A DNA stretch of 35,739 nucleotides from Lutibacter sp. Lineage in GTDB: Bacteria > Bacteroidota > Bacteroidia > Flavobacteriales > Flavobacteriaceae. Location of the stretch: positions 1-35,739 of the forward strand of contig JAUYUA010000013.1 of the NCBI GenBank assembly GCA_030694935.1, given 5' to 3'. The notes beneath the pieces are model-generated. The model saw only the letters and a program-made list of their open reading frames with translations, did not search any database and was not told where the DNA came from. The translations under genes and the position numbers were made by a program. Positions within the stretch are counted from its first letter, which is position 1, and the number at the start of each line of letters is the position of its first letter. Below, in pieces: positions 1 through 8,532 of this stretch.

Positions 1-36
1 GCATATATATTAAGTGTTTAAGGCACTACAAGATAC

Positions 37-77
37 AAAAAAAGGAGTAGATAAACTTGCGTTTCTACTCCTTTTTT
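37..77. terminator. Bidirectional intrinsic terminator
   Basis: An 8-bp perfect stem (GGAGTAGA at 44-51, TCTACTCC at 64-71) is preceded by seven A and followed by six T, so it can work on both strands. On the minus strand it lies about 70 bases past the stop of the NrfD-like gene and closes that operon. On the plus strand it could end a gene lying to the left of the window. Confidence 0.85.
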
Positions 78-143
78 ATTAATATTTAAGTCTTAAATTG
101 ACTTTTTCAGTGGCCTCCAAATTGTTCGGTTTTTTTTTATAAA

Positions 144-1340
144 TTATTCATGGGTAGCTAACTTTTTCCAAGGAGGCATCAACCATAATAAAAAGGTTAA
201 AATTAATAATGGTAAAATCAACCATACTGCAGCCATAAAATAACCTTCTAAACCAGAAGATACTGCATTAAAAGATGTAAATCCACTCAAACTTTTTGAA
301 AATAATTGACCGCCAATAACTACATTCCATCTCATAAAGAAAATACCAATAAGAACAATTATTCCAATAAAAAAATAGATAGCTTTTCTGATTTTCTCAG
401 CTGGTTTATAAATTTGAAAAACGCCTAAAGTTATGAGAGGTAGTATTGTTCCCAATAACACTTGAATATAAATTAAGGTAATATTTAACTTACCCCCTAC
501 TAGTACTTTGATAATATCAAAAGATTCCTCAGCTTCATATATTCGGTGAATTTGATCTAACGATTCTAAAGTAAAATCAATGATTAAAATATATAAAAGA
601 TATTTGGCAATTGTATCTAAACACTCCATATCAATTTTCACTTTCCGTATCCAACTCACAACCATATATATTACCATGACCAATGCAATACCTGAAACCA
701 TCGCTGAAAAAAGGAATATTATTGGCATCAAAACAGTTGACCACCAAGGATTAGCTTTAATCGATCCAAAAATAAATCCAACATATCCATGCAATAAAAA
801 TGCTGATGGTATACCAATAAGTGTAATAAAATAGCCTAGTTTATCATCTAGCTTAGCTGATTTCTCATCTGTATCATGGATACCCAACGTTATTATTTTA
901 TAGAAATATTTTTTGAACCCAGAACTTTTTTTTGACCAAAGGACAAAATCCAGTCTATAATCAAACCAGATTTCTAACAAAAGCACCACCATAAGATACC
1001 ATAAATATACAAATCCAAAAATAGCCATCGCAGAAGTTGGATTGGGAGTCATTAAAATTTCATAGGCTCTTAAAGGGTGTTGTAAATGACTTACTAAAGG
1101 CAGTGTAGCTACCAATAAAAAAGCTAATGCAGTTAATAAAGCCAAATTATAAGTAGGCTTTAACACCTTAACATTAAAAACGCGTTCTAAAGAAGCTAGG
1201 ATAAAAGCGCCTGCAACCAATCCTGTAATGTAAGGATATAAAACAATCATTAAACCCCAATGTAAATCTATCTCATTTGGGTAAATATAGCCGTCTACCT
1301 GAGAAAGCGCTTCGTATAAATGTCTGTAATGCTCTTCCAT
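144..1340 (-). CDS. NrfD/PsrC-like integral membrane quinone-interacting subunit
   Basis: The 398-residue product is almost entirely hydrophobic, with about ten predicted membrane segments. It fits the NrfD/PsrC family, whose members exchange electrons between the menaquinone pool and a periplasmic iron-sulfur partner. The gene starts two bases after the stop of the ferredoxin gene, which encodes just such a partner, so co-translation is likely. Length is in the usual family range. There is no haem motif, so it should pass electrons only through quinone and the adjacent four-cluster protein. The catalytic enzyme it serves is not visible: a terminator follows downstream. NrfD, TtrC, PsrC, MccD and the ActC/F subunits of alternative complex III look alike at this level, so the exact complex cannot be assigned. 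Confidence 0.85.
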   Translation of the reverse strand: MEEHYRHLYEALSQVDGYIYPNEIDLHWGLMIVLYPYITGLVAGAFILASLERVFNVKVLKPTYNLALLTALAFLLVATLPLVSHLQHPLRAYEILMTPNPTSAMAIFGFVYLWYLMVVLLLEIWFDYRLDFVLWSKKSSGFKKYFYKIITLGIHDTDEKSAKLDDKLGYFITLIGIPSAFLLHGYVGFIFGSIKANPWWSTVLMPIIFLFSAMVSGIALVMVIYMVVSWIRKVKIDMECLDTIAKYLLYILIIDFTLESLDQIHRIYEAEESFDIIKVLVGGKLNITLIYIQVLLGTILPLITLGVFQIYKPAEKIRKAIYFFIGIIVLIGIFFMRWNVVIGGQLFSKSLSGFTSFNAVSSGLEGYFMAAVWLILPLLILTFLLWLMPPWKKLATHE

Positions 1341-1342
1341 AA

Positions 1343-2122
1343 TTATCTAACTTCTGAACTTAATCCGTTATAAAATACTCTTGAATGTGTATTTAAATGA
1401 GGTTTTAAAACTTGTGTAGGGTTTTCTTGTAAAAATGCTACCAAATCACTTTTTTTATCTCTTAAATCTCCAAATATTCTTGCATTCGTTGGGCAAACTT
1501 CAACACAAGCGGGCTGTAATCCTTCAGCAATTCTGTGATAACAGAAAGTACATTTATCGGCAACTTTTGTAATTGGATTCATAAAACGAGCTCCGTAAGG
1601 ACAAGCCTGAATACAGTAACTGCAACCAATACAATAGGTTTCATCGACCAAAACTACACCTTCCGGACTTATAAATGTAGCACCAACAGGGCAAGCTTGT
1701 ACGCAAGGTGCTTTAGTGCAATGGTTACATAATTTAGGAACCATAAAAGATTTAAAGATATCTTCATCAGGAACAGATTGTGTTAATCCGCCAATGCCGC
1801 CATTTGGTGATTCTATTTTAACTTCCCCATCATTTTTAACGGTATATTGCTCAACCCAAGTCCTAAAATAAAAAGGTTCTTTTGGCACCATATTTTCTAT
1901 TTTGCAAGCTTCTGCGCATTTTCCGCAACCAACACACTTTTCAACATCAACACCCATTCCCCATAAAGGAAGATCGGCTTTAGCTATTTTGGGTTCTTCT
2001 GCTTTATCTTGGACAAGTGCTTCAAAAGGTTTTATAAGGGAATACAATAAAGTTCCGCCAACCAATGCTGCAGAGGTTTGGAAAAACTTTCTTCTGTTAT
2101 TTACTTTTCTTTCAGTTCCCAT
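1343..2122 (-). CDS. Tat-exported 4x[4Fe-4S] ferredoxin subunit (NrfC/TtrB/PsrB-like)
   Basis: The 259-residue protein begins with a twin-arginine signal (NNRRKFF, Arg10-Arg11) and a hydrophobic stretch to about residue 30, so export in folded form is expected. Four cysteine groups follow: CVGCGKCAEAC starting at Cys63, CNHCTKAPCVQAC, CIGCSYCIQAC, and CTFC with a distant CVEVC. This is the four-cluster pattern of DmsB/NrfC/PsrB-type subunits, which wire a periplasmic redox enzyme or cytochrome to an NrfD-like membrane protein. The start codon lies inside the end of the upstream cytochrome gene (22-base overlap), and the NrfD-like gene follows after two bases. The three form one translationally coupled unit. 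The partner enzyme is not in the window. Confidence 0.9.
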   Translation of the reverse strand: MGTERKVNNRRKFFQTSAALVGGTLLYSLIKPFEALVQDKAEEPKIAKADLPLWGMGVDVEKCVGCGKCAEACKIENMVPKEPFYFRTWVEQYTVKNDGEVKIESPNGGIGGLTQSVPDEDIFKSFMVPKLCNHCTKAPCVQACPVGATFISPEGVVLVDETYCIGCSYCIQACPYGARFMNPITKVADKCTFCYHRIAEGLQPACVEVCPTNARIFGDLRDKKSDLVAFLQENPTQVLKPHLNTHSRVFYNGLSSEVR

Positions 2123-2556
2123 GGTGCGTGTGGATTATGACATTCAATACAATTTTGTTTTTCATAGTGTTCTTTAAAATCTAATTGAGGCACACCTTTT
2201 TTAAGGCGTCCTGGATTAGTGGCATGACATTGCGCACAAAATTCAATGGTTCCTTTCACAATAGGAGGATTTACTTTACAATCTGTAGTTGCATCTATTT
2301 GGGGAGGGTGACAACTTTCACAGCGAACTCCGGAATGAACATCCGTTTCTTTTAAATCAAAAGCATCCTGATGACATTCAGTGCATTTTGCTTCACCTTT
2401 ATAAAAAGAAGCACGAACTTTATTATCATTCATAGAGTTGGCCCTGTAGTGACCAAAATCACCAAATGAATCAGGTGTTAGAGCGCGTTGAATTAAAATA
2501 AAAATACCTACAAATACAACGAACGTAAAGAATAAACGAAAAATTACTTTTGGCAT
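2101..2556 (-). CDS. Membrane-anchored tetrahaem c-type cytochrome
   Basis: The 151-residue protein has one N-terminal hydrophobic segment (about residues 5-23). As no clear signal peptidase site follows, it probably serves as an uncleaved anchor. Four haem-binding motifs follow: CTECH at 58, CESCH at 79, CAQCH at 107 and CIECH at 136. Extra histidines (36, 74, 130) could be distal ligands. It is the first gene of the three-gene electron-transfer unit and would pass electrons between the periplasmic ferredoxin and an unknown enzyme or acceptor. It resembles cytochrome c3/NrfB-like small multihaem proteins. It is too short for NrfA or an octahaem reductase and shows no catalytic CxxCK motif. 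Confidence 0.88.
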   Translation of the reverse strand: MPKVIFRLFFTFVVFVGIFILIQRALTPDSFGDFGHYRANSMNDNKVRASFYKGEAKCTECHQDAFDLKETDVHSGVRCESCHPPQIDATTDCKVNPPIVKGTIEFCAQCHATNPGRLKKGVPQLDFKEHYEKQNCIECHNPHAPWELKEK

Positions 2557-2614
2557 ATTTCTTGTTTTTTAAACCAAAGAATGTTAAACACTTTTATTAG
2601 TTCTATTTTGAATG

Positions 2615-2809
2615 TCATTTATTTTTTTGCACTTTACGATTCCATATTGCGTTGATTGCCAAGGCCGGAAGAAACGCAAAAAGAATACCCGCAAATGGAG
2701 GAATAACCTCTCCATTAATTGCTCTTATGTACATAAAAGCAATAAATAAAATTATTGAAACTAATACTATTAATAAAGTAGCAATTGTTTTTTTATACTT
2801 TGTAATCAT
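2615..2809 (-). CDS. Small two-pass membrane protein, function unknown
   Basis: This 64-residue product has two hydrophobic segments (about residues 10-28 and 38-56), a charged loop between them and a basic C-terminus (NRKVQKNK). I do not recognise the family. It lies 58 bases upstream of the cytochrome gene on the same strand, so it may be the first gene of that operon, possibly an assembly or stability factor. That role is only inferred from position. Codon content and the clean membrane pattern favour a real gene over a chance reading frame. Confidence 0.55.
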   Translation of the reverse strand: MITKYKKTIATLLIVLVSIILFIAFMYIRAINGEVIPPFAGILFAFLPALAINAIWNRKVQKNK

Positions 2810-2898
2810 AATAATTTTATTAAATTAATATAAAACTGCCAATAGTTTAGCAAAACAAAATAACAGTCAGATTGAATGGGGTTCAATTTTACAGTAAA

Positions 2899-2912
2899 AT
2901 GACACAAGTCAT
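2899..2912. promoter_or_regulatory. Crp/Fnr-type palindrome upstream of the cytochrome module
   Basis: ATGAC-ACAA-GTCAT is a perfect inverted repeat with a 4-base spacer, the geometry of FNR/DNR-family sites (TTGAT-N4-ATCAA). It sits about 90 bases before the start of the small membrane protein gene. The nearest possible -7 element is the imperfect TTATTTTG (minus strand, 2856-2863). Regulation of the cytochrome operon by a Crp/Fnr protein is inferred. Confidence 0.45.
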
Positions 2913-3022
2913 CTCCTATATCAATGTCAAAAATTTTATAAAATTCTCATCTGGTAAAAGAGTAAATATTTTTACTTTTTAATTACATGCAACTAAAGTT
3001 ACAAATAAAAACCAAATTTTCA

Positions 3023-3036
3023 ATGATAATTATCAT
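3023..3036. promoter_or_regulatory. Second Crp/Fnr-type palindrome
   Basis: ATGAT-AATT-ATCAT is a perfect 14-base palindrome with the same half-site spacing as the box at 2899. It is AT-rich, so chance is less easy to exclude. A Fur-like reading is also possible because Fur sites contain GATAAT/ATTATC. Confidence 0.35.
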
Positions 3037-3342
3037 ACGCACAGGCATTTACAAAAAATAAAAATATATTGGATATGTTAATATATTTTTCAGGGTCTAA
3101 ATTTTAAAAATACACAAGAGGGGTTTTGTTAATTATTCCCCATTATGAACTGGATTATATGATTCTCAAAATTTAATTTATGATACGTTGAAAAAGTTAC
3201 AGGAACTTTTTATTTATCAATACTTTTAAGCAAATAAATGACTCACATTGGTTTCAATAATAAAAGGCTTAATGAAATTTGAAATATTTTTGAATCCCTT
3301 TCAAACTATTAATCTTTGTTTGGCATGAAATTCCAGTTAAAT

Positions 3343-3378
3343 AAAAAAGCCGATCATTTATAAATGTTCGGCTTTTTT
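3343..3378. terminator. Intrinsic terminator of hemN
   Basis: GCCGA (3349-3353) pairs with TCGGC (3368-3372), and the interior CATTTA/TAAATG can extend the stem. Six A precede and six T follow, giving function on both strands. It lies just past the hemN stop and marks the end of the leftward haem gene series. Confidence 0.85.
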
Positions 3379-3396
3379 ATCATGTTAAAAATTTTG

Positions 3397-4755
3397 CTAT
3401 ATAGTCATCGAGAATATTCTGATATCTGGTTGGTTTTCAACCAAACGCAAATCAAATGCCATGCAAATATTTCGCACAAACATTCTTCCTTCTTCTTTTA
3501 CCACAATTTTGTTGTCAGAAACTTCAATTAAACCGTCTCCTATAATTTCGCCCAAACGCGCGATAATTTCATTTTTAACTTGAGAAGTTAAACCAATATT
3601 CCATTCAGTTTCTAAATTACACATCAAATTTAAAATGTGCTTTCTAATGATCAAATCCGTATCCGTTAACAAATGGCCCCTAAATACTGGTAATTCGCCT
3701 TTATTTACGCGATCTGTATAATCATCTATTTCTTTTTCGTTTTGGGCAAATGCATACCAGGAATCGCTGATTGATGACATTCCCAAACCAATCATCAGTT
3801 CCGTTTTACCGGCAGTATAGCCCATAAAATTACGATGCAGTTTCTTTGATTTCATCGCCTTGTGCAGCGAGTCACTTGGCAAAGCAAAATGATCCATGCC
3901 TATTTCAACATAACCATTGTCAAAAAACAATTGTTTCCCCAATTCATATAAATGGCGTTTTTCATCATCTTTTGGCAAATCACTGTCAACAAAACCTCGT
4001 TGTCCAACACCTTTTATCCATGGCACATGGGCATAACTGTAATAAGCAATTCTATCCGGTTTTAAAGCAATGGTATTTTTAATGGTATTTCTGATGCTTT
4101 CTTCAGTTTGAAAAGGCAATCCGAAAATTAAATCATGACTGATTGATTCGTAGCCTATTTTTCGTGATAAATCGTGTACTTTTTTTACCTGCTCAAAACT
4201 TTGGACTCTGTGAATCGCTTTTTGAACTTTAGGATCATAATCCTGAATTCCAAAGCTGTTTCTACGAGAACCTAAATCGTACATCGTTTGCAGTTGGTCT
4301 TCTGAAGTATGGTTTGGATGACCTTCATAACTAAAATCGAAAATCTCAAATTTATCAGCTCTTTTAAAAATCCCGTTGATTAATTTTTTTAAATTTTCAG
4401 AAGAAAAAAATGTTGGCGTACCGCCACCCAAATGGATTTCTCTAATTTTTGGACGTTTACCCAACAAATCGCAATACAAATCCCATTCTTTTAACACGGT
4501 TTCCATATAAGGCTGCTCAACTTCATGGCGTTTGGTAATTTTTTTATGGCAAGCACAAAATGTACACAAACTTTCACAAAAAGGAAGGTGAATATATACG
4601 CTTATTCCTTCACTGTCATTGCTTTCATTAAACGATTTTACCACCGTTTTTTTCCAGTCCTCCATTGCAATTCCCTCTTTATCCCAAAAAGGAACGGTTG
4701 GGTAGCTGGTGTATCTTGGACCGGGAATATTGTATTTTTGTATTAGGTTTTTCAT
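3397..4755 (-). CDS. hemN: Oxygen-independent coproporphyrinogen III dehydrogenase
   Basis: This radical-SAM enzyme converts coproporphyrinogen III to protoporphyrinogen IX without oxygen. The 452-residue length matches true HemN. The N-terminus has the GPRYTSYPT motif typical of HemN rather than HemW, and the cluster motif C60-x3-C64-x2-C67-x-C69 matches the HemN form CxxxCxxCxC. A GGGTPTF glycine motif follows at about residue 114. It is the last gene of the leftward haem series, 69 bases after hemE, and ends at a strong terminator. No hemF is present in this cluster, so this would be the only coproporphyrinogen oxidase seen here. Confidence 0.96.
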   Translation of the reverse strand: MKNLIQKYNIPGPRYTSYPTVPFWDKEGIAMEDWKKTVVKSFNESNDSEGISVYIHLPFCESLCTFCACHKKITKRHEVEQPYMETVLKEWDLYCDLLGKRPKIREIHLGGGTPTFFSSENLKKLINGIFKRADKFEIFDFSYEGHPNHTSEDQLQTMYDLGSRRNSFGIQDYDPKVQKAIHRVQSFEQVKKVHDLSRKIGYESISHDLIFGLPFQTEESIRNTIKNTIALKPDRIAYYSYAHVPWIKGVGQRGFVDSDLPKDDEKRHLYELGKQLFFDNGYVEIGMDHFALPSDSLHKAMKSKKLHRNFMGYTAGKTELMIGLGMSSISDSWYAFAQNEKEIDDYTDRVNKGELPVFRGHLLTDTDLIIRKHILNLMCNLETEWNIGLTSQVKNEIIARLGEIIGDGLIEVSDNKIVVKEEGRMFVRNICMAFDLRLVENQPDIRIFSMTI

Positions 4756-4824
4756 TTTCTTGTTTGTTATTGCAGCTTGTTAAATAATTATAAATTTTTC
4801 ATTTATAACAAATAAAACCAACAA

Positions 4825-5847
4825 CTATTTGTATTCTTTAACCGCATCAATAAACGCTTTCGCATTTTCTAACGGCACATTTGGCAAAATTCCGTGGCCT
4901 AAATTAACGATGTATTTATCTTTTCCGAAATCGTTGATCATTTTGGTCACAATTCTTTTGATTTCTGCTGGTGGCGACAATAAACGCGCTGGATCCATAT
5001 TGCCCTGAAGCGTTATATTTCCGCCTGTAAATTTTCTTGCCATTTGCGGTGTAATAGTCCAATCTACCCCTAAAGCCGAAGCATTTGATTTAGCCATATC
5101 CTCCAACGCAAACCAGCAACCTTTTCCAAAAGCAATTACCGGTGCATCATCTTTCAATGCTTCAATAATTTGGTTGATGTATTTCCATGAAAATTCCTGA
5201 TAATCAACTGGTGATAACATTCCTCCCCAAGAATCAAAAATCTGCACTGCATCAACACCCGCTTTTACTTTTTCTTTTAAATAAGCAATGGTGGTATCGG
5301 TAATTTTTTGCAATAAAGTATGTGCCGCAATAGGTTTTGTAAAACAAAACTCTTTGGCAATGTCATAAGTTTTAGAACCTTGGCCCTGCACACAATAACA
5401 TAAAATTGTCCAAGGTGATCCGGCAAAACCAATCAACGGAACTTCGTTATTTAGCATTTGCTTGGTCATTTTAATGGCATCCATCACGTATTTTAATTCA
5501 ACAGTCACGTCTGGCACAATCACATTGTCAACATCTCTTTGGGTACGAATCGGTTTTGGCAACCAAGGACCAGTTCCTTCTTTCATTTCCACTTCAATGT
5601 TCATCGCCTGCGGAATCACTAAAATATCCGAAAACAAAATAGTGGCATCCATCCCAAATCTGCGGTAAGGCTGTACGGTAATTTCAGAAGCCAGTTCAGG
5701 AGTTCTGCAACGTGTGAAGAAATCATATTTATCACGAATTTCTCTAAATTCAGGTAAAAATCTTCCTGCCTGACGCATCATCCAAACTGGCGGACGTTCA
5801 ACTATTTCTCCTTTTAGGGCTCTTAAATATAGATCGTTTTTGTACAT
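4825..5847 (-). CDS. hemE: Uroporphyrinogen decarboxylase
   Basis: This enzyme removes four carboxyl groups from uroporphyrinogen III to give coproporphyrinogen III. The 340-residue product carries the family signature [18 protein letters not shown] near residues 18-35, which includes the substrate-binding arginines. The second signature is [16 protein letters not shown]. Length is normal. The gene stands between hemL and hemN on the same strand. It is separated from hemL by a 312-base stretch full of repeats, so it may have its own promoter. No Shine-Dalgarno sequence or clear TAnnTTTG box precedes it. Confidence 0.97.
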   Translation of the reverse strand: MYKNDLYLRALKGEIVERPPVWMMRQAGRFLPEFREIRDKYDFFTRCRTPELASEITVQPYRRFGMDATILFSDILVIPQAMNIEVEMKEGTGPWLPKPIRTQRDVDNVIVPDVTVELKYVMDAIKMTKQMLNNEVPLIGFAGSPWTILCYCVQGQGSKTYDIAKEFCFTKPIAAHTLLQKITDTTIAYLKEKVKAGVDAVQIFDSWGGMLSPVDYQEFSWKYINQIIEALKDDAPVIAFGKGCWFALEDMAKSNASALGVDWTITPQMARKFTGGNITLQGNMDPARLLSPPAEIKRIVTKMINDFGKDKYIVNLGHGILPNVPLENAKAFIDAVKEYK

Positions 5848-5863
5848 TTTTCTTTTATTGTAT

Positions 5864-5911
5864 TTGGTATGTTGGTATTTTGGTATTTTGGTATTTTAGT
5901 ATTTTAGATTG
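5864..5911. repeat. Tandem octamer repeat TTGGTATT
   Basis: Six consecutive 8-base units match TTGGTATT: three exact (5872-5895), the others with one to three changes (first unit TTGGTATG; last two TTAGTATT and TTAGATTG). It lies 17-64 bases before the hemE start, within its likely leader or promoter. Copy number could vary by slippage and change hemE promoter spacing. That is a possibility, not shown. Confidence 0.8.
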
Positions 5912-5976
5912 TTGGATTTTTTAACCTTATACTTTTAACTTTTTAAATGCAAACGCACCGGCTGGCCCAATCGCTA

Positions 5977-5997
5977 AAAATGTATACTATACATTTT
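5977..5997. repeat. 21-base perfect palindrome
   Basis: AAAATGTATA and TATACATTTT flank a single central C. It could be an operator for hemE or part of the neighbouring repeat element. The sequence alone does not decide. Confidence 0.7.
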
Positions 5998-6023
5998 CTT
6001 AACGCTCAGTCCTCCCTTCGGGG

Positions 6024-6156
6024 CAATGTCATTAAGTTAAGAGATTTACTCCTTTTTTTGTCCTTCCGAGGCACGAGGAATCTCATTTGTTATGGTTGTT
6101 TGATGTGATTCCTCCTTTGTCGGAATGACAAATATTTCCTTAACTTAATGACATTG
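6024..6156. repeat. MITE-like inverted-repeat element abutting hemL
   Basis: Perfect 18-bp terminal inverted repeats (CAATGTCATTAAGTTAAG at 6024-6041 and its complement at 6139-6156) enclose about 97 bases. The inside can also fold: TTCCGA with TCGGAA, and GAGGAATC with GATTCCTC. There is no room for a transposase. The right end stops four bases from the hemL stop codon. The interior resembles a short repeat I remember from many flavobacterial genomes; this could not be checked here. Confidence 0.8.
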
Positions 6157-6159
6157 GGG

Positions 6160-7455
6160 TTAGGGGGCCTTATTCGCCACCGCTTTCATTGCGATATCAA
6201 TCGCCTTTCTTACTTTATAGATATCTCTTTTGCTCATTGCGGTTCCTAAAAACCAAGCTTCAAATTGAGATGGAGGCAAAAACACGCCATGCTCCATCAT
6301 TTTCCAAAAGAATATTTTAAATTTATTGGTATCACTGGTGAGTGCCGTTTTAAAATCAACCACCGGTGTTTTTGTAAAAAATGGAGAAATCATGGATCCA
6401 AATCGGTTTACCTGCAAATCAATTCCGTTTTCTTTAGCAGCATTAAGTAAAGATCGCTCTAAAAAAAAAGCCGTTTTTTCAAAAGCTGCATACGGATTTT
6501 GTTTTTTCAATTCCGTTAAAGTCGCAATACCGCAAGCCATAGCAATTGGATTACCCGATAAAGTTCCTGCCTGATACATTTCTCCCAAAGGCGCTACCAT
6601 TTCCATAATTTCATTTCTGGCTCCATAAGCACCAACCGGAAAACCGCCGCCAACAACTTTTCCCAAACAAGTAATGTCGGCCTCTACACCCAACAATTCT
6701 TGAGCGCCACCAAATTTTGAACGAAACCCGGTCATCACTTCATCCATGATTAAAAGAACACCGCTTGCTTTGGTTAAATCTCTTAATTCTTCTATAAATT
6801 CTTTGGTCGGATTTACAACACCCATATTACCGGCTATTGGTTCTATAATTACAGCGGCAATATCATCATGCTTCGCTAAATGTTGTTCAACACTGTCAAT
6901 ATCATTATATACCGCAACCAGCGTATTTGCAACAGCTTCCGGCGGAACACCTTTACTTCCGGGAATGCTTAACGTTACCAAACCCGATCCGGCAGCAACC
7001 AACATATCATCTGCGTGTCCGTGATAACAGCCTGCAAATTTGATTATTTTATTTTTTCCTGTGAAAGCCCTGGCCAAACGTATGGCGCTAAAAACAGCCT
7101 CAGTTCCTGAACTTACAAAGCGCACTTTATCCATTCCAGGAAAAGCGTCACAAACAATTTTGGCCAATTTAATTTCTCCAACTGTTGAAGCGCCAAAAGT
7201 TGTTCCTTTTTTTAAGGCTTTTTTTACGGCTTTTTCAACTGTGCTGTTTCTGTGACCCAATATCATTGGCCCGTAAGACAAAACCAAATCGATGTATTCG
7301 TTTCCGTCAACGTCAATAATTTTGCTGCCTTTTGCCCTATCGATAAAAATAGGAACGCCGCCAACAGATTTAAAAGCCCTAACAGGGGAATTTACAGCTC
7401 CCACTAAATTCTTTTTGCCTTTTGTATATAATTCTAATGATTTTTCTAGTTTCAT
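6160..7455 (-). CDS. hemL: Glutamate-1-semialdehyde 2,1-aminomutase
   Basis: This PLP enzyme makes 5-aminolevulinate from glutamate-1-semialdehyde, the step after HemA. The 431-residue product has the early NSPVRAF motif, SSGTEAV (PLP phosphate contacts) and the PLP lysine at Lys266 in CLGKVVGGGFPVGAYG. Length is normal. The gene follows hemB after 111 bases that contain a short repeat. The last codons run into the inverted-repeat element downstream, but the protein end (VANKAP) looks unremarkable. Confidence 0.97.
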   Translation of the reverse strand: MKLEKSLELYTKGKKNLVGAVNSPVRAFKSVGGVPIFIDRAKGSKIIDVDGNEYIDLVLSYGPMILGHRNSTVEKAVKKALKKGTTFGASTVGEIKLAKIVCDAFPGMDKVRFVSSGTEAVFSAIRLARAFTGKNKIIKFAGCYHGHADDMLVAAGSGLVTLSIPGSKGVPPEAVANTLVAVYNDIDSVEQHLAKHDDIAAVIIEPIAGNMGVVNPTKEFIEELRDLTKASGVLLIMDEVMTGFRSKFGGAQELLGVEADITCLGKVVGGGFPVGAYGARNEIMEMVAPLGEMYQAGTLSGNPIAMACGIATLTELKKQNPYAAFEKTAFFLERSLLNAAKENGIDLQVNRFGSMISPFFTKTPVVDFKTALTSDTNKFKIFFWKMMEHGVFLPPSQFEAWFLGTAMSKRDIYKVRKAIDIAMKAVANKAP

Positions 7456-7481
7456 TTTCTTTTATTTTTGTGTAATCGTGT

Positions 7482-7505
7482 CCCTTCGACTTCGCTCAGG
7501 GTGAC
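7482..7505. repeat. Short flavobacterial intergenic repeat
   Basis: The minus strand reads GTCACCCTGAGCGAAGTCGA followed by AGGG, with CCCT/AGGG ends that can pair. I recognise it as a very common short intergenic repeat in Bacteroidota; its genome copy number was not checked. It sits between hemB and hemL. Confidence 0.65.
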
Positions 7506-7566
7506 CTTTTGTTCATTTGTAAAATTAAATCTAAACGATTCAACAACTCAACGGTTAAACTTGTTT

Positions 7567-8532
7567 TTAACGTTTCAATAATAATTTGGCAACATCTTTT
7601 GCAAAATAGGTAATAATAATATCGGCTCCTGCCCTTTTCATCGACAGCAAACTTTCCATCATCACCCGATCGCCATCAATCCAACCTTTTTCGGCAGCTG
7701 CTTTTATCATCGCATATTCACCGCTCACATTATAACAGGCAACCGGACGGTCGAAATTGTTTTTGACATCTCTTATGATATCCAAATAAGCCAAAGCCGG
7801 TTTTACCATTAAAATATCGGCACCTTCCTGATCGTCAAAAGTGGCTTCACGCAAGGCTTCATCTCTGTTTGACGAATCCATTTGGTAAGTTCTTCGGTCT
7901 CCAAAAGTTGGTGCAGAATCTGCAGCATCCCTAAACGGACCATAATATGCTGATGCGTATTTTACGGCATAAGACATTATTGGAAGATCGTAAAAACCGG
8001 TATTGTCTAAAGCCTCTCTAATGGTTGCAATCATACCATCCATCATTCCCGATGGCGCCACCATATCGGCTCCCGCTTTTGCATGGGAAATTACTTGTTT
8101 GGCAATGTTCAATAAAGTTGCATCGTTGTCAACATCATTATCGTGAATTACGCCACAATGGCCATGACTTGTATATTCACAAAAACAAACATCGGTTATG
8201 ACATATAAACTCGGATAATTTTTTTTGATGAAACGGATGGCATTTTGCATAATTCCGTTATCGTTCCAGGTTTCAGAACCAATTTCATCTTTTTTTGATG
8301 GAATTCCAAAAAGCAATACTGCAGGAATATCCAATGCAACCACTTCATCCAGTTCTTTTGAAATTCTGTCTAATGACCATCTTTTGATTCCTGGCATGGA
8401 AACAATTTCGGTTTCAATATTTGTCCCTTCTTCAATAAACAAAGGATAAATTAACTCGTCAACGGTAAGTCTGTTTTCCCTTACCAAACGACGAATATTT
8501 TCAGTTTTACGAAGGCGTCTTGTTCTATTCAT
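7567..8532 (-). CDS. hemB: Porphobilinogen synthase (5-aminolevulinate dehydratase)
   Basis: This enzyme condenses two 5-aminolevulinate molecules to porphobilinogen. The metal site [14 protein letters not shown] is the cysteine-rich, zinc-dependent form. The two active-site lysines are in SYAVKYAS and [10 protein letters not shown]. The ATG at 8532 gives [15 protein letters not shown], the usual N-terminus; a TTG two codons earlier is unlikely. The start overlaps the hemD stop by 8 bases, which suggests translational coupling. The product is about 321 residues, normal for the family. Confidence 0.97.
   Translation of the reverse strand: MNRTRRLRKTENIRRLVRENRLTVDELIYPLFIEEGTNIETEIVSMPGIKRWSLDRISKELDEVVALDIPAVLLFGIPSKKDEIGSETWNDNGIMQNAIRFIKKNYPSLYVITDVCFCEYTSHGHCGVIHDNDVDNDATLLNIAKQVISHAKAGADMVAPSGMMDGMIATIREALDNTGFYDLPIMSYAVKYASAYYGPFRDAADSAPTFGDRRTYQMDSSNRDEALREATFDDQEGADILMVKPALAYLDIIRDVKNNFDRPVACYNVSGEYAMIKAAAEKGWIDGDRVMMESLLSMKRAGADIIITYFAKDVAKLLLKR

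Larger units (their letters stand above)
2810..3396. other. 587-base intergenic region between the cytochrome module and hemN
   Basis: No convincing coding sequence was found. The region holds two palindromes of Crp/Fnr type (2899-2912 and 3023-3036) and, at the right end, the intrinsic terminator of hemN. It is presumably the promoter region of the small membrane protein and the cytochrome operon, both read leftwards. Confidence 0.6.
5848..6159. other. 312-base repeat-rich gap between hemE and hemL
   Basis: No gene was seen. From left to right the gap contains an octamer tandem repeat (5864-5911), a long palindrome (5977-5997) and a 133-base inverted-repeat element (6024-6156) that touches the end of hemL. 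The gap splits what is otherwise a compact haem operon. Confidence 0.7.

Noticed and set aside
3023-3036. Fur box as the main reading of the palindrome
   Set aside because: It lacks the longer GATAATGATAATCATTATC pattern; the 4-base spacer fits Crp/Fnr better, though Fur is not excluded.
6024-6156. Inverted repeat as a CRISPR or tRNA-like structure
   Set aside because: There are only two arms, no spacers and no cloverleaf or anticodon stem.
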